Of a DNA stretch of 48,042 bases, positions 8,560-21,725 are shown in pieces. The stretch's first letter is position 1. The number at the start of each line of letters is the position of its first letter. Under the pieces are notes generated by a model. That model was not told the DNA's origin, searched no databases, and saw nothing but the letters and a program-made list of their open reading frames with translations. The position numbers and the translations under genes were made by a program. The DNA comes from Xenorhabdus anantnagensis. Its GTDB lineage: Bacteria; Pseudomonadota; Gammaproteobacteria; Enterobacterales; Enterobacteriaceae. The stretch covers positions 1 to 48,042 of the forward strand of contig NZ_JAQRFN010000025.1 in NCBI RefSeq assembly GCF_028598555.1, given 5' to 3'.

Positions 8560-9564
8560 ATGTCTTCTCAATTGCAAGAAACCTTAAACATGTTTGTCTT
8601 CCTTGCCATAGAGTTATCAGCTTTATTCATTGGTATTAGTTTATTGGTTGGTATTCTCCAGCGACATATACCTCCAGCCAAAGTGGAAGCCTTACTGAGT
8701 GCTAACCGGAGAAGGGGATATTTTTTGGCTGCAATCCTCGGATCTATCACCCCTTTTTGTAGTTGTTCGACCATTCCTATGTTGAAAGGGCTAATTCGTG
8801 CTAAAGCTGGTTTTGGTCCAATGATGGTATTTCTATTTACTTCTCCTCTATTGAACCCCATCATCGTTGTATTGCTTGTTGTGACTTTTGGTCTGACGCT
8901 AACAGCTATTTACGTACTATCAGCTCTTCTGGTCTCACTTGGTGCCGGATGGTCGCTACAAAAATTGGGATTTGAACGTTATATACGCCATGAAGAAGCG
9001 TCTGGTTGCGGGGGCTCTGGAAGTAGTTGTGACGTTAGGCCAACGGTATCAAACAGTTGTGAATCAATAGTGACTTCCTGTTGTCCTGCTTCCCAGATCA
9101 CCACGCAATCTACAGGTTGCTGCGATAACCAAACCATCAAAACTGAGCGCCCGAAAAGTAAGTATAGTGGTCTGTGGCAGGAAGCTTGGTCAGATTTCAA
9201 GGACGTCCTACCGTATCTGTTTATTGGTATAGCAATCGGTAGTGTGATCTATGGCTATGTACCTACTAGCCTGCTCGAACAATATGCTGGCTCAGATAAT
9301 CCTTTTGCTATTCCAATTGCTGCTGTCATTGGCGTGCCGCTGTATATTCGTGCCGAAGCCCTGATACCGCTTTCAGCAGCCTTGATGGCGAAAGGGGTCG
9401 GCGCCGGAACGATTCTGGCGTTAATTATCGGTGGTGCCGGTGCCAGCCTGACTGAGTTAATTTTATTACGCTCCCTATTTACATTTAAGCTCTTGGCGAC
9501 CTTTGTGGCGGTTATTTTTGCTATGGCTATGATTGCGGGTTACACGGCTTTCCTATTTTTCTGA
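8560..9564 (+). CDS. arsP: ArsP-like permease (methylarsenite/metal efflux)
   Basis: This 334-residue polytopic membrane protein belongs to the ArsP/DUF318 permease family (COG0701). The hallmark TPFCSCSTIP is at residues 64-73 within the membrane, the second half has the related GVPLYIRAEALIPL, and about eight helices are predicted by eye. ArsP members export trivalent methylated and aromatic arsenicals. Pairing with an ArsR and an arsenite methyltransferase supports that role over the related Cu/Zn-efflux assignment. The central cytoplasmic loop (about 143-205) is unusually cysteine-rich, with cysteines at 150, 157, 167, 174-175 and 187-188. Its start is fixed by GGAGG at 8549. It is the first gene of a probable two-gene operon. 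Confidence 0.85.
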   Translation: MSSQLQETLNMFVFLAIELSALFIGISLLVGILQRHIPPAKVEALLSANRRRGYFLAAILGSITPFCSCSTIPMLKGLIRAKAGFGPMMVFLFTSPLLNPIIVVLLVVTFGLTLTAIYVLSALLVSLGAGWSLQKLGFERYIRHEEASGCGGSGSSCDVRPTVSNSCESIVTSCCPASQITTQSTGCCDNQTIKTERPKSKYSGLWQEAWSDFKDVLPYLFIGIAIGSVIYGYVPTSLLEQYAGSDNPFAIPIAAVIGVPLYIRAEALIPLSAALMAKGVGAGTILALIIGGAGASLTELILLRSLFTFKLLATFVAVIFAMAMIAGYTAFLFF

Positions 9565-9717
9565 ATGCTAATCCGAATGGGTAGGCTGCCACTCATTTTA
9601 ACTGAAGGTTACTGATCATTAATGTATGAATAAATACTATGTTAAACGTGTTGTTATGGCGTGATACAGGTACAGGATATAGCGAGTATTGAACGGTTTT
9701 ATTAGAGGAATAGAATG

Positions 9718-10800
9718 ATGAAAACCAAAGAACAACAATTGTCTCAACGAATTGAAAATGTACAAAATTACTATGGTACAACACTTTCAGGCAAGGAAGA
9801 CCTGATAACTAATGTTTGCACTGTAGATGAACCACCTTCTGATGAGATCAAAGATATACTAAAAGCAATTCACCCAGATGTGCAGCAGCGTTTTTATGGC
9901 TGCGGTACTCCTTTTCCTCCTTTGCTGACCGGATCAATTGTGTTGGATTTAGGCTGTGGTGGCGGGAGAGACTGCTTCATTTTATCTAAGTTGGTCGGGC
10001 CAGAAGGGAACGTTATCGGCGTGGATACTACCCTTGAACAAATTGAATTTGCTGAGAGTTATGTTGAATATCACCGAGAAGCCTATGGCTACAACGAAAG
10101 TAATGTACATTTTATACACGGTAATATTGAGTCCTTGGAGCTACTCAATTTACCGCCGAATAGTGTCGATGTCATCGTCTCCAATTGCGTCATTAACCTA
10201 GCTGCTGCAAAATCTGATGTGCTTCAGGGAATGGCTCAGCTACTCAAATCTGGTGGAGAAATTTATTTTTCTGATATTTTCTCTGATCGCAGACTTTCAC
10301 AAGAGTTAAAAAATGATCCATTGCTGATTGGAGAGTGTATTGGTGATGTATTGTATTATGGCGACTTTGTGCGAATAGCGCGTGATGCTGGCTTTCGGGA
10401 TATACGAATTGTTGCAAGCAATTTAAAAACTATTAACAACAAATCCATTGAAGAAAAATTGGGTGGTGCAAGACTGTATTCAATGACTCTCAGGTTATTC
10501 AAGATTGATTTAGAAGATAGTTGCGAAGATTATGGTCAGGTCGCCATATACAAAGGTAATCTCCCTGATGCCCCCATTTGCTTTATGTTTGATCAAGAAC
10601 ATGTGTTTGCAGCAGGGAAAGCGGTGCCAATATGTCGAAATACAGCAGATATCATTTGCAAAAGCCGATACCATAGTTTGTTTAATGTGATTGGTGAAGG
10701 CCGTACACATTATGGGGTTTTTAACTGTGGAACAGCCTCAAGCAATTTTGTAACCTCAATTGAACCCCCTATGAGCGCAGCAGGAGTCTGTGGCTGCTAA
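9718..10800 (+). CDS. arsM: Arsenite S-adenosylmethionine methyltransferase
   Basis: ArsM methylates As(III) with S-adenosylmethionine in the cytosol. The 360-residue product carries a SAM-binding motif LDLGCGGGRDC (about 77-87) and four cysteines in family positions, numbered from the upstream ATG: 35 (TNVC), 63 (FYGCG), 158 (SNCVINL) and 208 (GECIG). The 28- and 50-residue spacings of the first and last pairs equal those of the algal enzyme CmArsM (44/72 and 174/224), so the arsenic site looks intact. The C-terminal domain keeps CEDYGQVA, HYGVFNCG and ends in a CGC tail. Two ATGs are adjacent (9715 and 9718); GAGGAA at 9705-9710 is better spaced for the second. It lies 150 bp after the permease gene and probably shares its control. 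Confidence 0.9.
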   Translation: MKTKEQQLSQRIENVQNYYGTTLSGKEDLITNVCTVDEPPSDEIKDILKAIHPDVQQRFYGCGTPFPPLLTGSIVLDLGCGGGRDCFILSKLVGPEGNVIGVDTTLEQIEFAESYVEYHREAYGYNESNVHFIHGNIESLELLNLPPNSVDVIVSNCVINLAAAKSDVLQGMAQLLKSGGEIYFSDIFSDRRLSQELKNDPLLIGECIGDVLYYGDFVRIARDAGFRDIRIVASNLKTINNKSIEEKLGGARLYSMTLRLFKIDLEDSCEDYGQVAIYKGNLPDAPICFMFDQEHVFAAGKAVPICRNTADIICKSRYHSLFNVIGEGRTHYGVFNCGTASSNFVTSIEPPMSAAGVCGC

Positions 10801-10940
10801 ATAGCCTCTAATCCACTGGCAGTGGTTTACAATTTGCCGGACATTCTGAGTAGCAGGAGAGGGCATTAATTTGAATAGCTACCATTATTGGTACTACATA
10901 CGATCTCAGATATAAAAAGTCATCTAATAAGACAGTAAGA

Positions 10941-10985
10941 AGCCACTTCGTACATATAACTTGGCAAAGTGGCTGACATTTTTTA
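10941..10985 (+). terminator. Probable terminator after arsM
   Basis: AGCCACTT (10941-10948) pairs with AAGTGGCT (10967-10974) and is followed by GACATTTTTT on the plus strand. The loop is long (18 bases), which lowers certainty. It lies between arsM and the 3' end of the his operon and could also hinder read-through from hisI. Confidence 0.55.
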
Positions 10986-11025
10986 AATTTTCAACTTTTG
11001 CTCGGAACTTTATTTACTCAGAACT

Positions 11026-11654
11026 CTACTGTTGAGTAGAGTGCCGTTCCCGCAATTGACTGATGATACGACTAAGATCGAGTTCTTGATCTTGGAGTAA
11101 AACCAGCAGGTGATAGATTAAATCTGCGGCTTCGTTGGTCAATTCGTCTCTATCATTTACTGTAGCTGCTAATGCGGTTTCTACACCTTCTTCGCCAACT
11201 TTTTGGGCGATGCGTTTTGTTCCGCTGGCATATAAGCGAGCAGTATAAGAACTGTCTGGTGAGGCATGTTTTCGGCTTGCCAGTAATTGTTCCAATTCAT
11301 AGAGAAAACCCCATTCGGTTTGTGCAGGTGCAAAGCAGCTCTCAGTACCTTTATGGCAGGTTGGGCCAATAGGATTCACTAAGGCCAGCAGAGTATCGTT
11401 GTCGCAGTCAGGATAGATCTCTACCAGATTCAGGAAGTGGCCGGAGCTTTCGCCTTTTGTCCACAATCGCTGTTTAGTACGGGAAAAAAAGGTTACCTTG
11501 CCAGAATTAAGCGTTACATTCAGTGCTTCCTGATTCATATAGCCCATCATTAACACCGCTCCAGAAGTGGCATGTTGAACGATGACAGGCATCAGATTAT
11601 CCACTTTTTTCCAATCTAGTTTCTCAATTTCTTGAGCTGTTAATCGCTGTGCTG

Positions 11655-11661
<7 letters not shown>
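11026..11661 (-). CDS. hisI: Phosphoribosyl-AMP cyclohydrolase / phosphoribosyl-ATP pyrophosphatase
   Basis: Bifunctional enzyme for steps 2 and 3 of histidine synthesis. Residues ~1-115 form the cyclohydrolase with [18 protein letters not shown] and zinc-ligand segments DCDNDTLL and [12 protein letters not shown]. Residues ~120-211 form the pyrophosphohydrolase with [19 protein letters not shown]. It is 211 residues against 203 in E. coli. It is the last gene of the operon. Its ATG overlaps the end of hisF by 7 bp, with the Shine-Dalgarno GAGG inside hisF, so translation is probably coupled. Confidence 0.98.
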
Positions 11662-13745
<2,084 letters not shown>

Positions 13746-13768
13746 CATGACTTCCTTTATAGCATTTC

Positions 13769-15975
<2,207 letters not shown>

Positions 15976-16009
15976 TTAACTTTTTATGGTTATCAAACCC
16001 TGTGGATTC

Positions 16010-17320
16010 TCAATCTGCGTTATTCAAGGCAGTCATGCGTAACGTAACGGCATTTTTGTGCGCGATGAGCTGTTCTGCCTGTGCCAGTGTTTCGATAGTT
16101 GGTGCGAGGTTTCTTAATCCTTGGGGAGTGAGCCGCTGAACGGTCATTCTTTTCAGGAAATCCGCCAAGCCGAGGCTGGAATAGGTTGAAGTATAGCCAT
16201 AGGTAGGCAGAACGTGATTAGTGCCAGAAGCGTAATCTCCAGCGGATTCAGGCGACCAGTCACCGAGAAAAATGGAACCCGCACTGGTAATCTGCTCAAC
16301 CAGTTGCTCAGGTTGACGAGTTTGAATGATCAAATGCTCTGGGCCATATTGATTGCTGATCGCCACACATTGGGTGAGATCGTCAGTAATAATAATCCGG
16401 CTGGCTTGCAAGGCTTGTGCTGCGATCTGCTGGCGTGGCAAAACTGCAAGCTGGGTTTCAATTTCACGGATAACTTGTTCTGCCAAATTTTCATCGGGGG
16501 TTACCAGAATGACTTGGGAATCGGGGCCGTGTTCTGCTTGTGAAAGTAGATCCGCTGCTGTGAATATGGGGTTGGCTCCACTATCAGCGATAACCAGTAC
16601 CTCAGATGGGCCTGCGGGCATATCGATCGCTGCACCGTCGATCTGTTGGCTTACCTGACGTTTGGCTTCTGTAACCCATGCATTTCCGGGACCAAAAATT
16701 TTGTCTATTTTGGGAATGGATTCGGTTCCGAATGCCATTGCTGCAATTGCTTGTGCCCCACCGATTTGAAATATTTCACTGATCCCACACAGTTGGGCAG
16801 CATAGAGGATTTCATCAGCAATGGGGGGAGGTGAACACAGGATGACTTTACGGCAACCCGCAATATTGGCGGGTGTACCGAGCATTAGTACCGTGGAAGG
16901 CAAAGGGGCAGAGCCTCCGGGAATATAGAGCCCAACTGAGTCTATTGGCCGCGTAACTTGCTGGCAACGAACGCCCGGTAATGTTTCAATGTCAATCTCT
17001 GCTGGTTTTTGGGCATCGTGGAACTGACGGATATTATTCATGGCCTGTTGCATGGCCTGCTTGATTTCTGGCGTTAGGCGAGCAGCGGCGGCATTCACTT
17101 CATTTGCAGAAATCTGAATGGTTTCAATAGTCGTTTTGTCGAAGCGTTGGCTGAATTCTTGTAATGCTTGATCTCCGCGTGTTTTTACGGTTTCCAGAAT
17201 CTGTTTAACCGTGTTGGAAATATCGTCGGATGCGGCAATCGCCGGGCGTGTCAGCAATATTTTTTGTTGTTCTGGTGTGCATTCTTGCCAGCGAATGATG
17301 GTCTTAAAATTGGTGTTCAT
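16010..17320 (-). CDS. hisD: Histidinol dehydrogenase
   Basis: NAD- and zinc-dependent enzyme that oxidises L-histidinol twice to L-histidine, the last two steps. The ATG at 17320 gives 436 residues (E. coli 434) and has GGAG eight bases upstream. A TTG one codon earlier is less likely. Motifs are [45 protein letters not shown], the Zn/His segment [12 protein letters not shown] and GTNHVLPT. It begins a few bases after the hisG stop; the hisG stop codon lies within its ribosome-binding region. Confidence 0.98.
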   Translation of the reverse strand: MNTNFKTIIRWQECTPEQQKILLTRPAIAASDDISNTVKQILETVKTRGDQALQEFSQRFDKTTIETIQISANEVNAAAARLTPEIKQAMQQAMNNIRQFHDAQKPAEIDIETLPGVRCQQVTRPIDSVGLYIPGGSAPLPSTVLMLGTPANIAGCRKVILCSPPPIADEILYAAQLCGISEIFQIGGAQAIAAMAFGTESIPKIDKIFGPGNAWVTEAKRQVSQQIDGAAIDMPAGPSEVLVIADSGANPIFTAADLLSQAEHGPDSQVILVTPDENLAEQVIREIETQLAVLPRQQIAAQALQASRIIITDDLTQCVAISNQYGPEHLIIQTRQPEQLVEQITSAGSIFLGDWSPESAGDYASGTNHVLPTYGYTSTYSSLGLADFLKRMTVQRLTPQGLRNLAPTIETLAQAEQLIAHKNAVTLRMTALNNAD

Positions 17321-17325
17321 CAAGG

Positions 17326-18225
17326 TTACTCCATCATCTTTTCAATTGGCAGAACCAGAATGGAACTGGCACCTAATGACTTAAGCTTTTCCATCGTTTC
17401 CCAGAACAGAGTTTCACTGCTGACCATATGCATAGCTACGCGATTTTGTGCACCTGCCAGTGGCAAGATAGTGGGGCGTTCTGCGCCCGGAAGCAGGGAT
17501 ATAATCTCTTCCAGTTTGTCATTGGGGGCATGTAGCATGATGTATTTGGATTCTCGCGCCTGAATGACGCCTTGGATGCGGAGCATCAACTTGTCAATGA
17601 GCTGTTGTTTGGCTGCTGGCATTTCTCCATCACGCTGGATCAAACAGGCTTTTGAGCGATAAATGACTTCAACTTCCCGCAAGCCATTGGCTTCCAATGT
17701 AGCACCTGTTGAAACTAAATCGCAGATAGCATCGGCAAGCCCTGCACGAGGGGCAACTTCAACTGAACCATTGAGCAGGCAGGATTTGAAGCGAATGTTT
17801 TTTTGATCTAAATAACGTTTCAATAAATGCGGGTAAGAGGTCGCAATGCGGGAATCTTGCAGACATTCCACACCTGTATAATCGCAATCAAAAGGTGTTG
17901 CCAGAGAGAGTCGGCAATCGCCAAAATCGAGGCGACGCAATGTTAAGTAGCGAGGGTCTTCTCCTTGTGCCCGACGAGTCAGTAATTCTTCTTCAAGGAC
18001 GTTTTCCCCAATAATACCTAAATCGACAACACCATCCATGACAAGACCTGGGATGTCATCATCGCGGACACGCAGAATGTCGATAGGCATATTTTCAGCA
18101 AATGCAATCAGGCGTTGTTGCTGTAAATTAATTTTGATACCACAGCGGGCCAGTAATGCTCTGGAGTCATCACTAAGGCGGCCTGATTTTTGAATGGCTA
18201 TGCGTAAGCGTGTTTTATCTAGCAT
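17326..18225 (-). CDS. hisG: ATP phosphoribosyltransferase, long form
   Basis: First and feedback-inhibited step: ATP plus PRPP gives phosphoribosyl-ATP. At 299 residues it equals the E. coli long form, so it has its own C-terminal histidine-binding domain and needs no His[21 protein letters not shown] at the start and the PRPP loop [14 protein letters not shown] (about 178-191) are intact. It is the first structural gene after the leader and attenuator. Confidence 0.98.
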   Translation of the reverse strand: MLDKTRLRIAIQKSGRLSDDSRALLARCGIKINLQQQRLIAFAENMPIDILRVRDDDIPGLVMDGVVDLGIIGENVLEEELLTRRAQGEDPRYLTLRRLDFGDCRLSLATPFDCDYTGVECLQDSRIATSYPHLLKRYLDQKNIRFKSCLLNGSVEVAPRAGLADAICDLVSTGATLEANGLREVEVIYRSKACLIQRDGEMPAAKQQLIDKLMLRIQGVIQARESKYIMLHAPNDKLEEIISLLPGAERPTILPLAGAQNRVAMHMVSSETLFWETMEKLKSLGASSILVLPIEKMME

Positions 18226-18283
18226 GTTGTGTTTTATCCTATCTCAGTATTCAGTCAGTCATTAATTTGTAAAAATCAGGAAT

Positions 18284-18317
18284 AAAAAAACCCCCGGAAA
18301 ATCTTCCGGGGGTTTTT
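18284..18317 (-). terminator. his operon attenuator
   Basis: On the minus strand, CCCCCGGAA and TTCCGGGGG form a strong stem followed by seven T residues, between hisL and hisG. With hisL it forms the classical his attenuation system. Stalling at the histidine codons frees the upstream segment to pair differently, so this terminator does not form. Confidence 0.95.
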
Positions 18318-18335
18318 CATCATATTCATGCCACC

Positions 18336-18358
18336 GGAAGACGGGTCAAATGTCTTCC
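18336..18358 (-). promoter_or_regulatory. his leader pause/anti-terminator segment
   Basis: GGAAGAC and GTCTTCC (7-bp perfect arms) form a hairpin between hisL and the terminator. One arm, reading GTCTTCCGG on the minus strand, is also complementary to the CCGGAAGA of the terminator's ascending arm, so it can compete with terminator formation. Confidence 0.75.
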
Positions 18359-18379
18359 AGCACACAGCAGCCTGAAAGA

Positions 18380-18427
18380 CTAGTCAGGATGATGGTGGTG
18401 GTGATGGTTAAATTGAATACGATTCAT
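18380..18427 (-). CDS. hisL: his operon leader peptide
   Basis: ATG at 18427, TAG at 18380-18382. The 15-residue product MNRIQFNHHHHHHPD has six consecutive histidines, against seven in the E. coli leader MTRVQFKHHHHHHHPD. Ribosome stalling on these codons reads the histidyl-tRNA supply. About 50-90 bp upstream the DNA is AT-rich and must contain the his promoter, but I could not fix its -35 and -10. Confidence 0.96.
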   Translation of the reverse strand: MNRIQFNHHHHHHPD

Positions 18428-18780
18428 GTATACGAACTCTCTATCTGCGTTTGATGTTATTTTCAGTGCCGTTTTTATATAAAGCTGTTTTTTATGACCT
18501 TATTTTTATACAAAAAGATCTTTATACAAGAGTACGTTGTACTGAGTGATACTTGTACGTAACGTTATATTTACGTTTAAGAATTGGTTGCTTGTTGTTT
18601 AACCTATCCGATTTTATGTATAAAAAGCAAACTTTTTTTTAAAAAAGATGTTTATTTTGTATTAATGCATTGTTTTTAAATTGAAATATGCTCGGTTGCC
18701 ATTAAATCAATATCTGAGTAATGTTAGTCATGGTCATATAATGGCCTACGGGTAAAAACGCTATTGCTCTTGGGAGAATC

Positions 18781-19614
18781 ATGGTGAGAAAAGTTTCCAT
18801 TATTGGATTGGGCTGGTTAGGAATGCCATTGGCTCAAGCATTACAAAGCGGAGGGATGCAGGTCGTAGGTAGTAAAACAACACCAGATGGTGTTGAAGCT
18901 GCATGTATGTGTGGGATAGATTGTTATTTACTGAACTTGGAGCCTCAGATTATCTGTGATGCAGATGTTCTTGACCAATTGATGTCTGTTGATGTGCTGG
19001 TTTTGGCACTGCCCGTTAGTGGTGTTGCTGGCGGTGGGGAAAAATATGTACAAGCAGTGCAATTGGTTGTTGATACTGCGCTTGCTTATTCGGTTCCACG
19101 GATTATCTTTACTAGTTCAATCTCAGTTTATGGATCGTCTGTTGGCTATCTCAATGAAGATGAACCATTGCGGCCCGAAACTGCATCAGCCAAGGCGTTA
19201 GTAGAGTTGGAAAACTGGCTGCATCAACTCCCCAATACATCGGTCGATATATTACGTCTGGCTGGTTTGGTGGGTAATGGACGTCATGCTGGACGTTTTC
19301 TTACAGGGAAAAAAGCACTCAGGGGAGGAAATAATGCGGTCAATTTGGTTCATCAAGATGATGTTATTTCTGCCATTAAGCTTCTTATTCAACAACCGGA
19401 AGGCGGACATATCTTTAATTTGTGCGCGCCAATACACCCGAAAAGATCGGAATTTTATCCGTTAGCCTGTCATCAGCTCGATCTGACTCCACCAGAATTT
19501 TTGCAGTCAGAAAGTGTAGAAATTGAGAGCAAGATAGTTGATGGTAGCCGTATCTGTCGGGAACTGGGGTTTGAATACCAGTTCCCAGATCCCGGCAGAA
19601 TGCCAATGAGCTAA
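18781..19614 (+). CDS. yeeZ: NAD-dependent epimerase/dehydratase-like protein YeeZ
   Basis: The 277-residue protein is close to E. coli YeeZ (274), which also sits beside the his leader, so synteny agrees. It has an N-terminal Rossmann motif IIGLGWLGMPLA (residues 7-18), IIFTSSISVYG and GLVGNGRHAGRFLTGK. It is an extended short-chain dehydrogenase-like protein; the reaction is unknown. GGGAG before the ATG supports the start. It converges on the broken glutathione transferase gene with only 11 bp between the stops, and no terminator is visible there. Confidence 0.93.
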   Translation: MVRKVSIIGLGWLGMPLAQALQSGGMQVVGSKTTPDGVEAACMCGIDCYLLNLEPQIICDADVLDQLMSVDVLVLALPVSGVAGGGEKYVQAVQLVVDTALAYSVPRIIFTSSISVYGSSVGYLNEDEPLRPETASAKALVELENWLHQLPNTSVDILRLAGLVGNGRHAGRFLTGKKALRGGNNAVNLVHQDDVISAIKLLIQQPEGGHIFNLCAPIHPKRSEFYPLACHQLDLTPPEFLQSESVEIESKIVDGSRICRELGFEYQFPDPGRMPMS

Positions 19615-19625
19615 CAGGAAAAAGC

Positions 19626-20246
19626 TTAATTTATTTCTATCATGACAATTTTTTTAAAAGTGGGTCTTTCGGTCAGTAATTGATACCAGCGCTCTAGATT
19701 TGGCAAAGATGGGCGCTCTATTTCTACGTTTAACCATAAATAGGCCAGTGGAGCTAGCGCAATATCTGCCATGCCAAATGTGTTACCGGAAAGATATTGT
19801 TGATTGCTTAAGGTGTCATCGATAATTTTCAGTAATTTTTCAATCTCTGTTAAGGATTGGGTGATCATTTTAGGATCGCGTTGGTCTTCCGGTGTTCTGA
19901 TAAAGCTGATCATGAATTGTTTAATAGGAGGGAAGAGGTTGCAGCCTACCCAATCCATCCATTTTTCAATGCTGGCTCTTTCTCGAAGATCGGATGGATA
20001 AAGACTGTCTTTGCCAAATTTTGCAGCAATGTAACGAATAATTGTGTTGGATTCCCATAAGATAAAATCGTCTTCTTGTAAACAAGGAATAACTGCATTG
20101 GGGTTCATCCGCAGGTATTCAGGGTCGTTGAGTCTGCCAAATTTGCCACCAATATCAATTTGTCGATATGGCACATTTAGTTCTTCCAGACACTAAAGAA
20201 CTTTTTTTACGTTTGATGAGTTTTTACGACCCCAGATTGTCAACAT
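19626..20246 (-). pseudogene. Glutathione S-transferase gene with internal amber stop
   Basis: Starting from ATG 20246 (AAGGAA ten bases upstream) the frame reads MLTIWGRKNSSNVKKVL. It then meets TAG at 20193-20195 and continues in the same frame as CLEELNVPYRQIDIGG to the end, 206 codons in all. Related transferases have tryptophan (TGG) at this point (KVLWCLEEL), so one G-to-A change explains the stop. The rest is a complete thioredoxin-like domain with NPNAVIPCL and WESNTIIRYIA, plus an all-helical domain with FGMADIALAPL. The next ATG is 24 codons in (20174) and would delete the first strand and the active-site serine region. It is therefore probably inactive unless the stop is suppressed. 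Confidence 0.85.
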
Positions 20247-20442
20247 GGTTATTTTCCTTAATGTCAGAACATTCTTATCTATTGATAATATGCCAATAAA
20301 ACCCGTTGGATAACAGAAAAGCCTTTACGTTTTGGATTGGAGTCTTCTTTTATAACATCCTATATTAATAGCGTTTTTATTTTTCATATTTACTCTGTAG
20401 ATACGACACAAAGTTGAGTAGCAGAAAAAAAGGTGAGCGACG

Positions 20443-21648
20443 ATGAAAAAAAAGCAGCAGATACCGATAATTAAATCTTTTACTTTTAGCTTGAGTGTTT
20501 TCTGGTTGGTTAGTGTCAACGCATACGCAATGGAACAGCCCGCAGCACCTGGAATTGATGCAAAAGCTTATGTGTTGATGGATTATTCCAGTGGAAAAGT
20601 CTTAGCCTCAAATAACGCAGATGAGCGGTTAGACCCTGCCAGCTTAACGAAGATGATGACCAGCTATGTCATTGGGCAGGCGATTAAGTCAGGGAAAATT
20701 TCTATGGAAGACATGGTAACCGTTGGCAAAGATGCTTGGGCTACAGGGAATCCGGTACTTAGAGGATCATCCCTGATGTTTTTGAAGCCGGGTGACAGGG
20801 TTAAGGTGATTGATCTGAACCGCGGTATTGTAATTCAATCCGGTAATGATGCCAGCATTGCACTTGCAGATTATGTAGCAGGCAGTCAGGATGCTTTCGT
20901 TGATTTGATGAATAAATACTCGGAAACACTAAAATTGACGAATACCCATTTTAAGACAGTGCATGGCCTCGATGCAGCAGGGCAGTATAGTACCGCTCAT
21001 GATATGGCTCTTTTGAGTCAGGCTATGATCCGTGATGTACCGGAAGAATACGCCCTGAATAAAGAAAAAGAGTTCACTTTTAACAAAATCCGCCAACCTA
21101 ACCGCAATCGTCTGTTGTGGAATAAAAATATGAATGTGGATGGTGTCAAAACCGGACATACAAGTGGGGCTGGCTATAACCTTGTTGCATCGGCAACTGA
21201 GGGGCCAATGCGCCTTATTTCAGTCGTATTGGGTGCTCCCAGTGATCGAGTGCGTTTTTCTGACAGCGAAAAACTATTGTCATGGGGATTTCGTTTTTAT
21301 GAATCTGCCACACTGTTGAAGGCCAGTGATACATTGGTGACGGAAAAAGTATGGTATGGGACTCGTTCAAAAGTCGCATTGGGAGTGGAAAAAGATGCTT
21401 CGGTGTTAGTTCCCCGTGGACAAGCAGGAAATCTGAAAGCGAGCTTTACTCTAAATAATGCTTCACTTGAAGCACCATTGGCTCAGAATCAAATTGTAGG
21501 CACAGTGGACTTTGTGCTGAATGATAAAATCATTGACCAGCGCCCATTAGTAGTTAAAGAAGCAGTGGAAGAAAGTGGTTTCTTTGGACGTATGTGGGAT
21601 TTCGTTGTAAAAACGGTTATTGGTTGGTTTAACTCTATTTTCGGTTAG
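20443..21648 (+). CDS. dacC: D-alanyl-D-alanine carboxypeptidase (PBP6)
   Basis: It removes the terminal D-Ala from peptidoglycan pentapeptides. The 401-residue precursor has a signal peptide to about residue 29 (VSVNAYA). The penicillin-binding motifs are SLTK (67-70), SGN in IQSGNDAS and KTG in GVKTGHTSG. The C-terminal PBP5-type beta domain ends in an amphipathic membrane anchor ([17 protein letters not shown]). The anchor and [13 protein letters not shown] resemble DacC more than DacA. The position near yeeZ resembles that of dacD in E. coli, so DacD is the alternative name. Shine-Dalgarno AAGGTGAG; monocistronic with its own terminator. Confidence 0.93.
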   Translation: MKKKQQIPIIKSFTFSLSVFWLVSVNAYAMEQPAAPGIDAKAYVLMDYSSGKVLASNNADERLDPASLTKMMTSYVIGQAIKSGKISMEDMVTVGKDAWATGNPVLRGSSLMFLKPGDRVKVIDLNRGIVIQSGNDASIALADYVAGSQDAFVDLMNKYSETLKLTNTHFKTVHGLDAAGQYSTAHDMALLSQAMIRDVPEEYALNKEKEFTFNKIRQPNRNRLLWNKNMNVDGVKTGHTSGAGYNLVASATEGPMRLISVVLGAPSDRVRFSDSEKLLSWGFRFYESATLLKASDTLVTEKVWYGTRSKVALGVEKDASVLVPRGQAGNLKASFTLNNASLEAPLAQNQIVGTVDFVLNDKIIDQRPLVVKEAVEESGFFGRMWDFVVKTVIGWFNSIFG

Positions 21649-21650
21649 TA

Positions 21651-21687
21651 AAAATGCCAGTCACCAAAAGGTTGACTGGCATTTTTT
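21651..21687. terminator. Terminator between dacC and sdaC
   Basis: AAAATGCCAGTCA and TGACTGGCATTTTTT form a long stem just past the dacC stop. The A-tract on the left arm lets it serve the converging sdaC transcript too. Confidence 0.9.
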
Positions 21688-21725
21688 AGGTTCTACCGCC
21701 GAAAAAGGCAGCACATGGATTTTGA

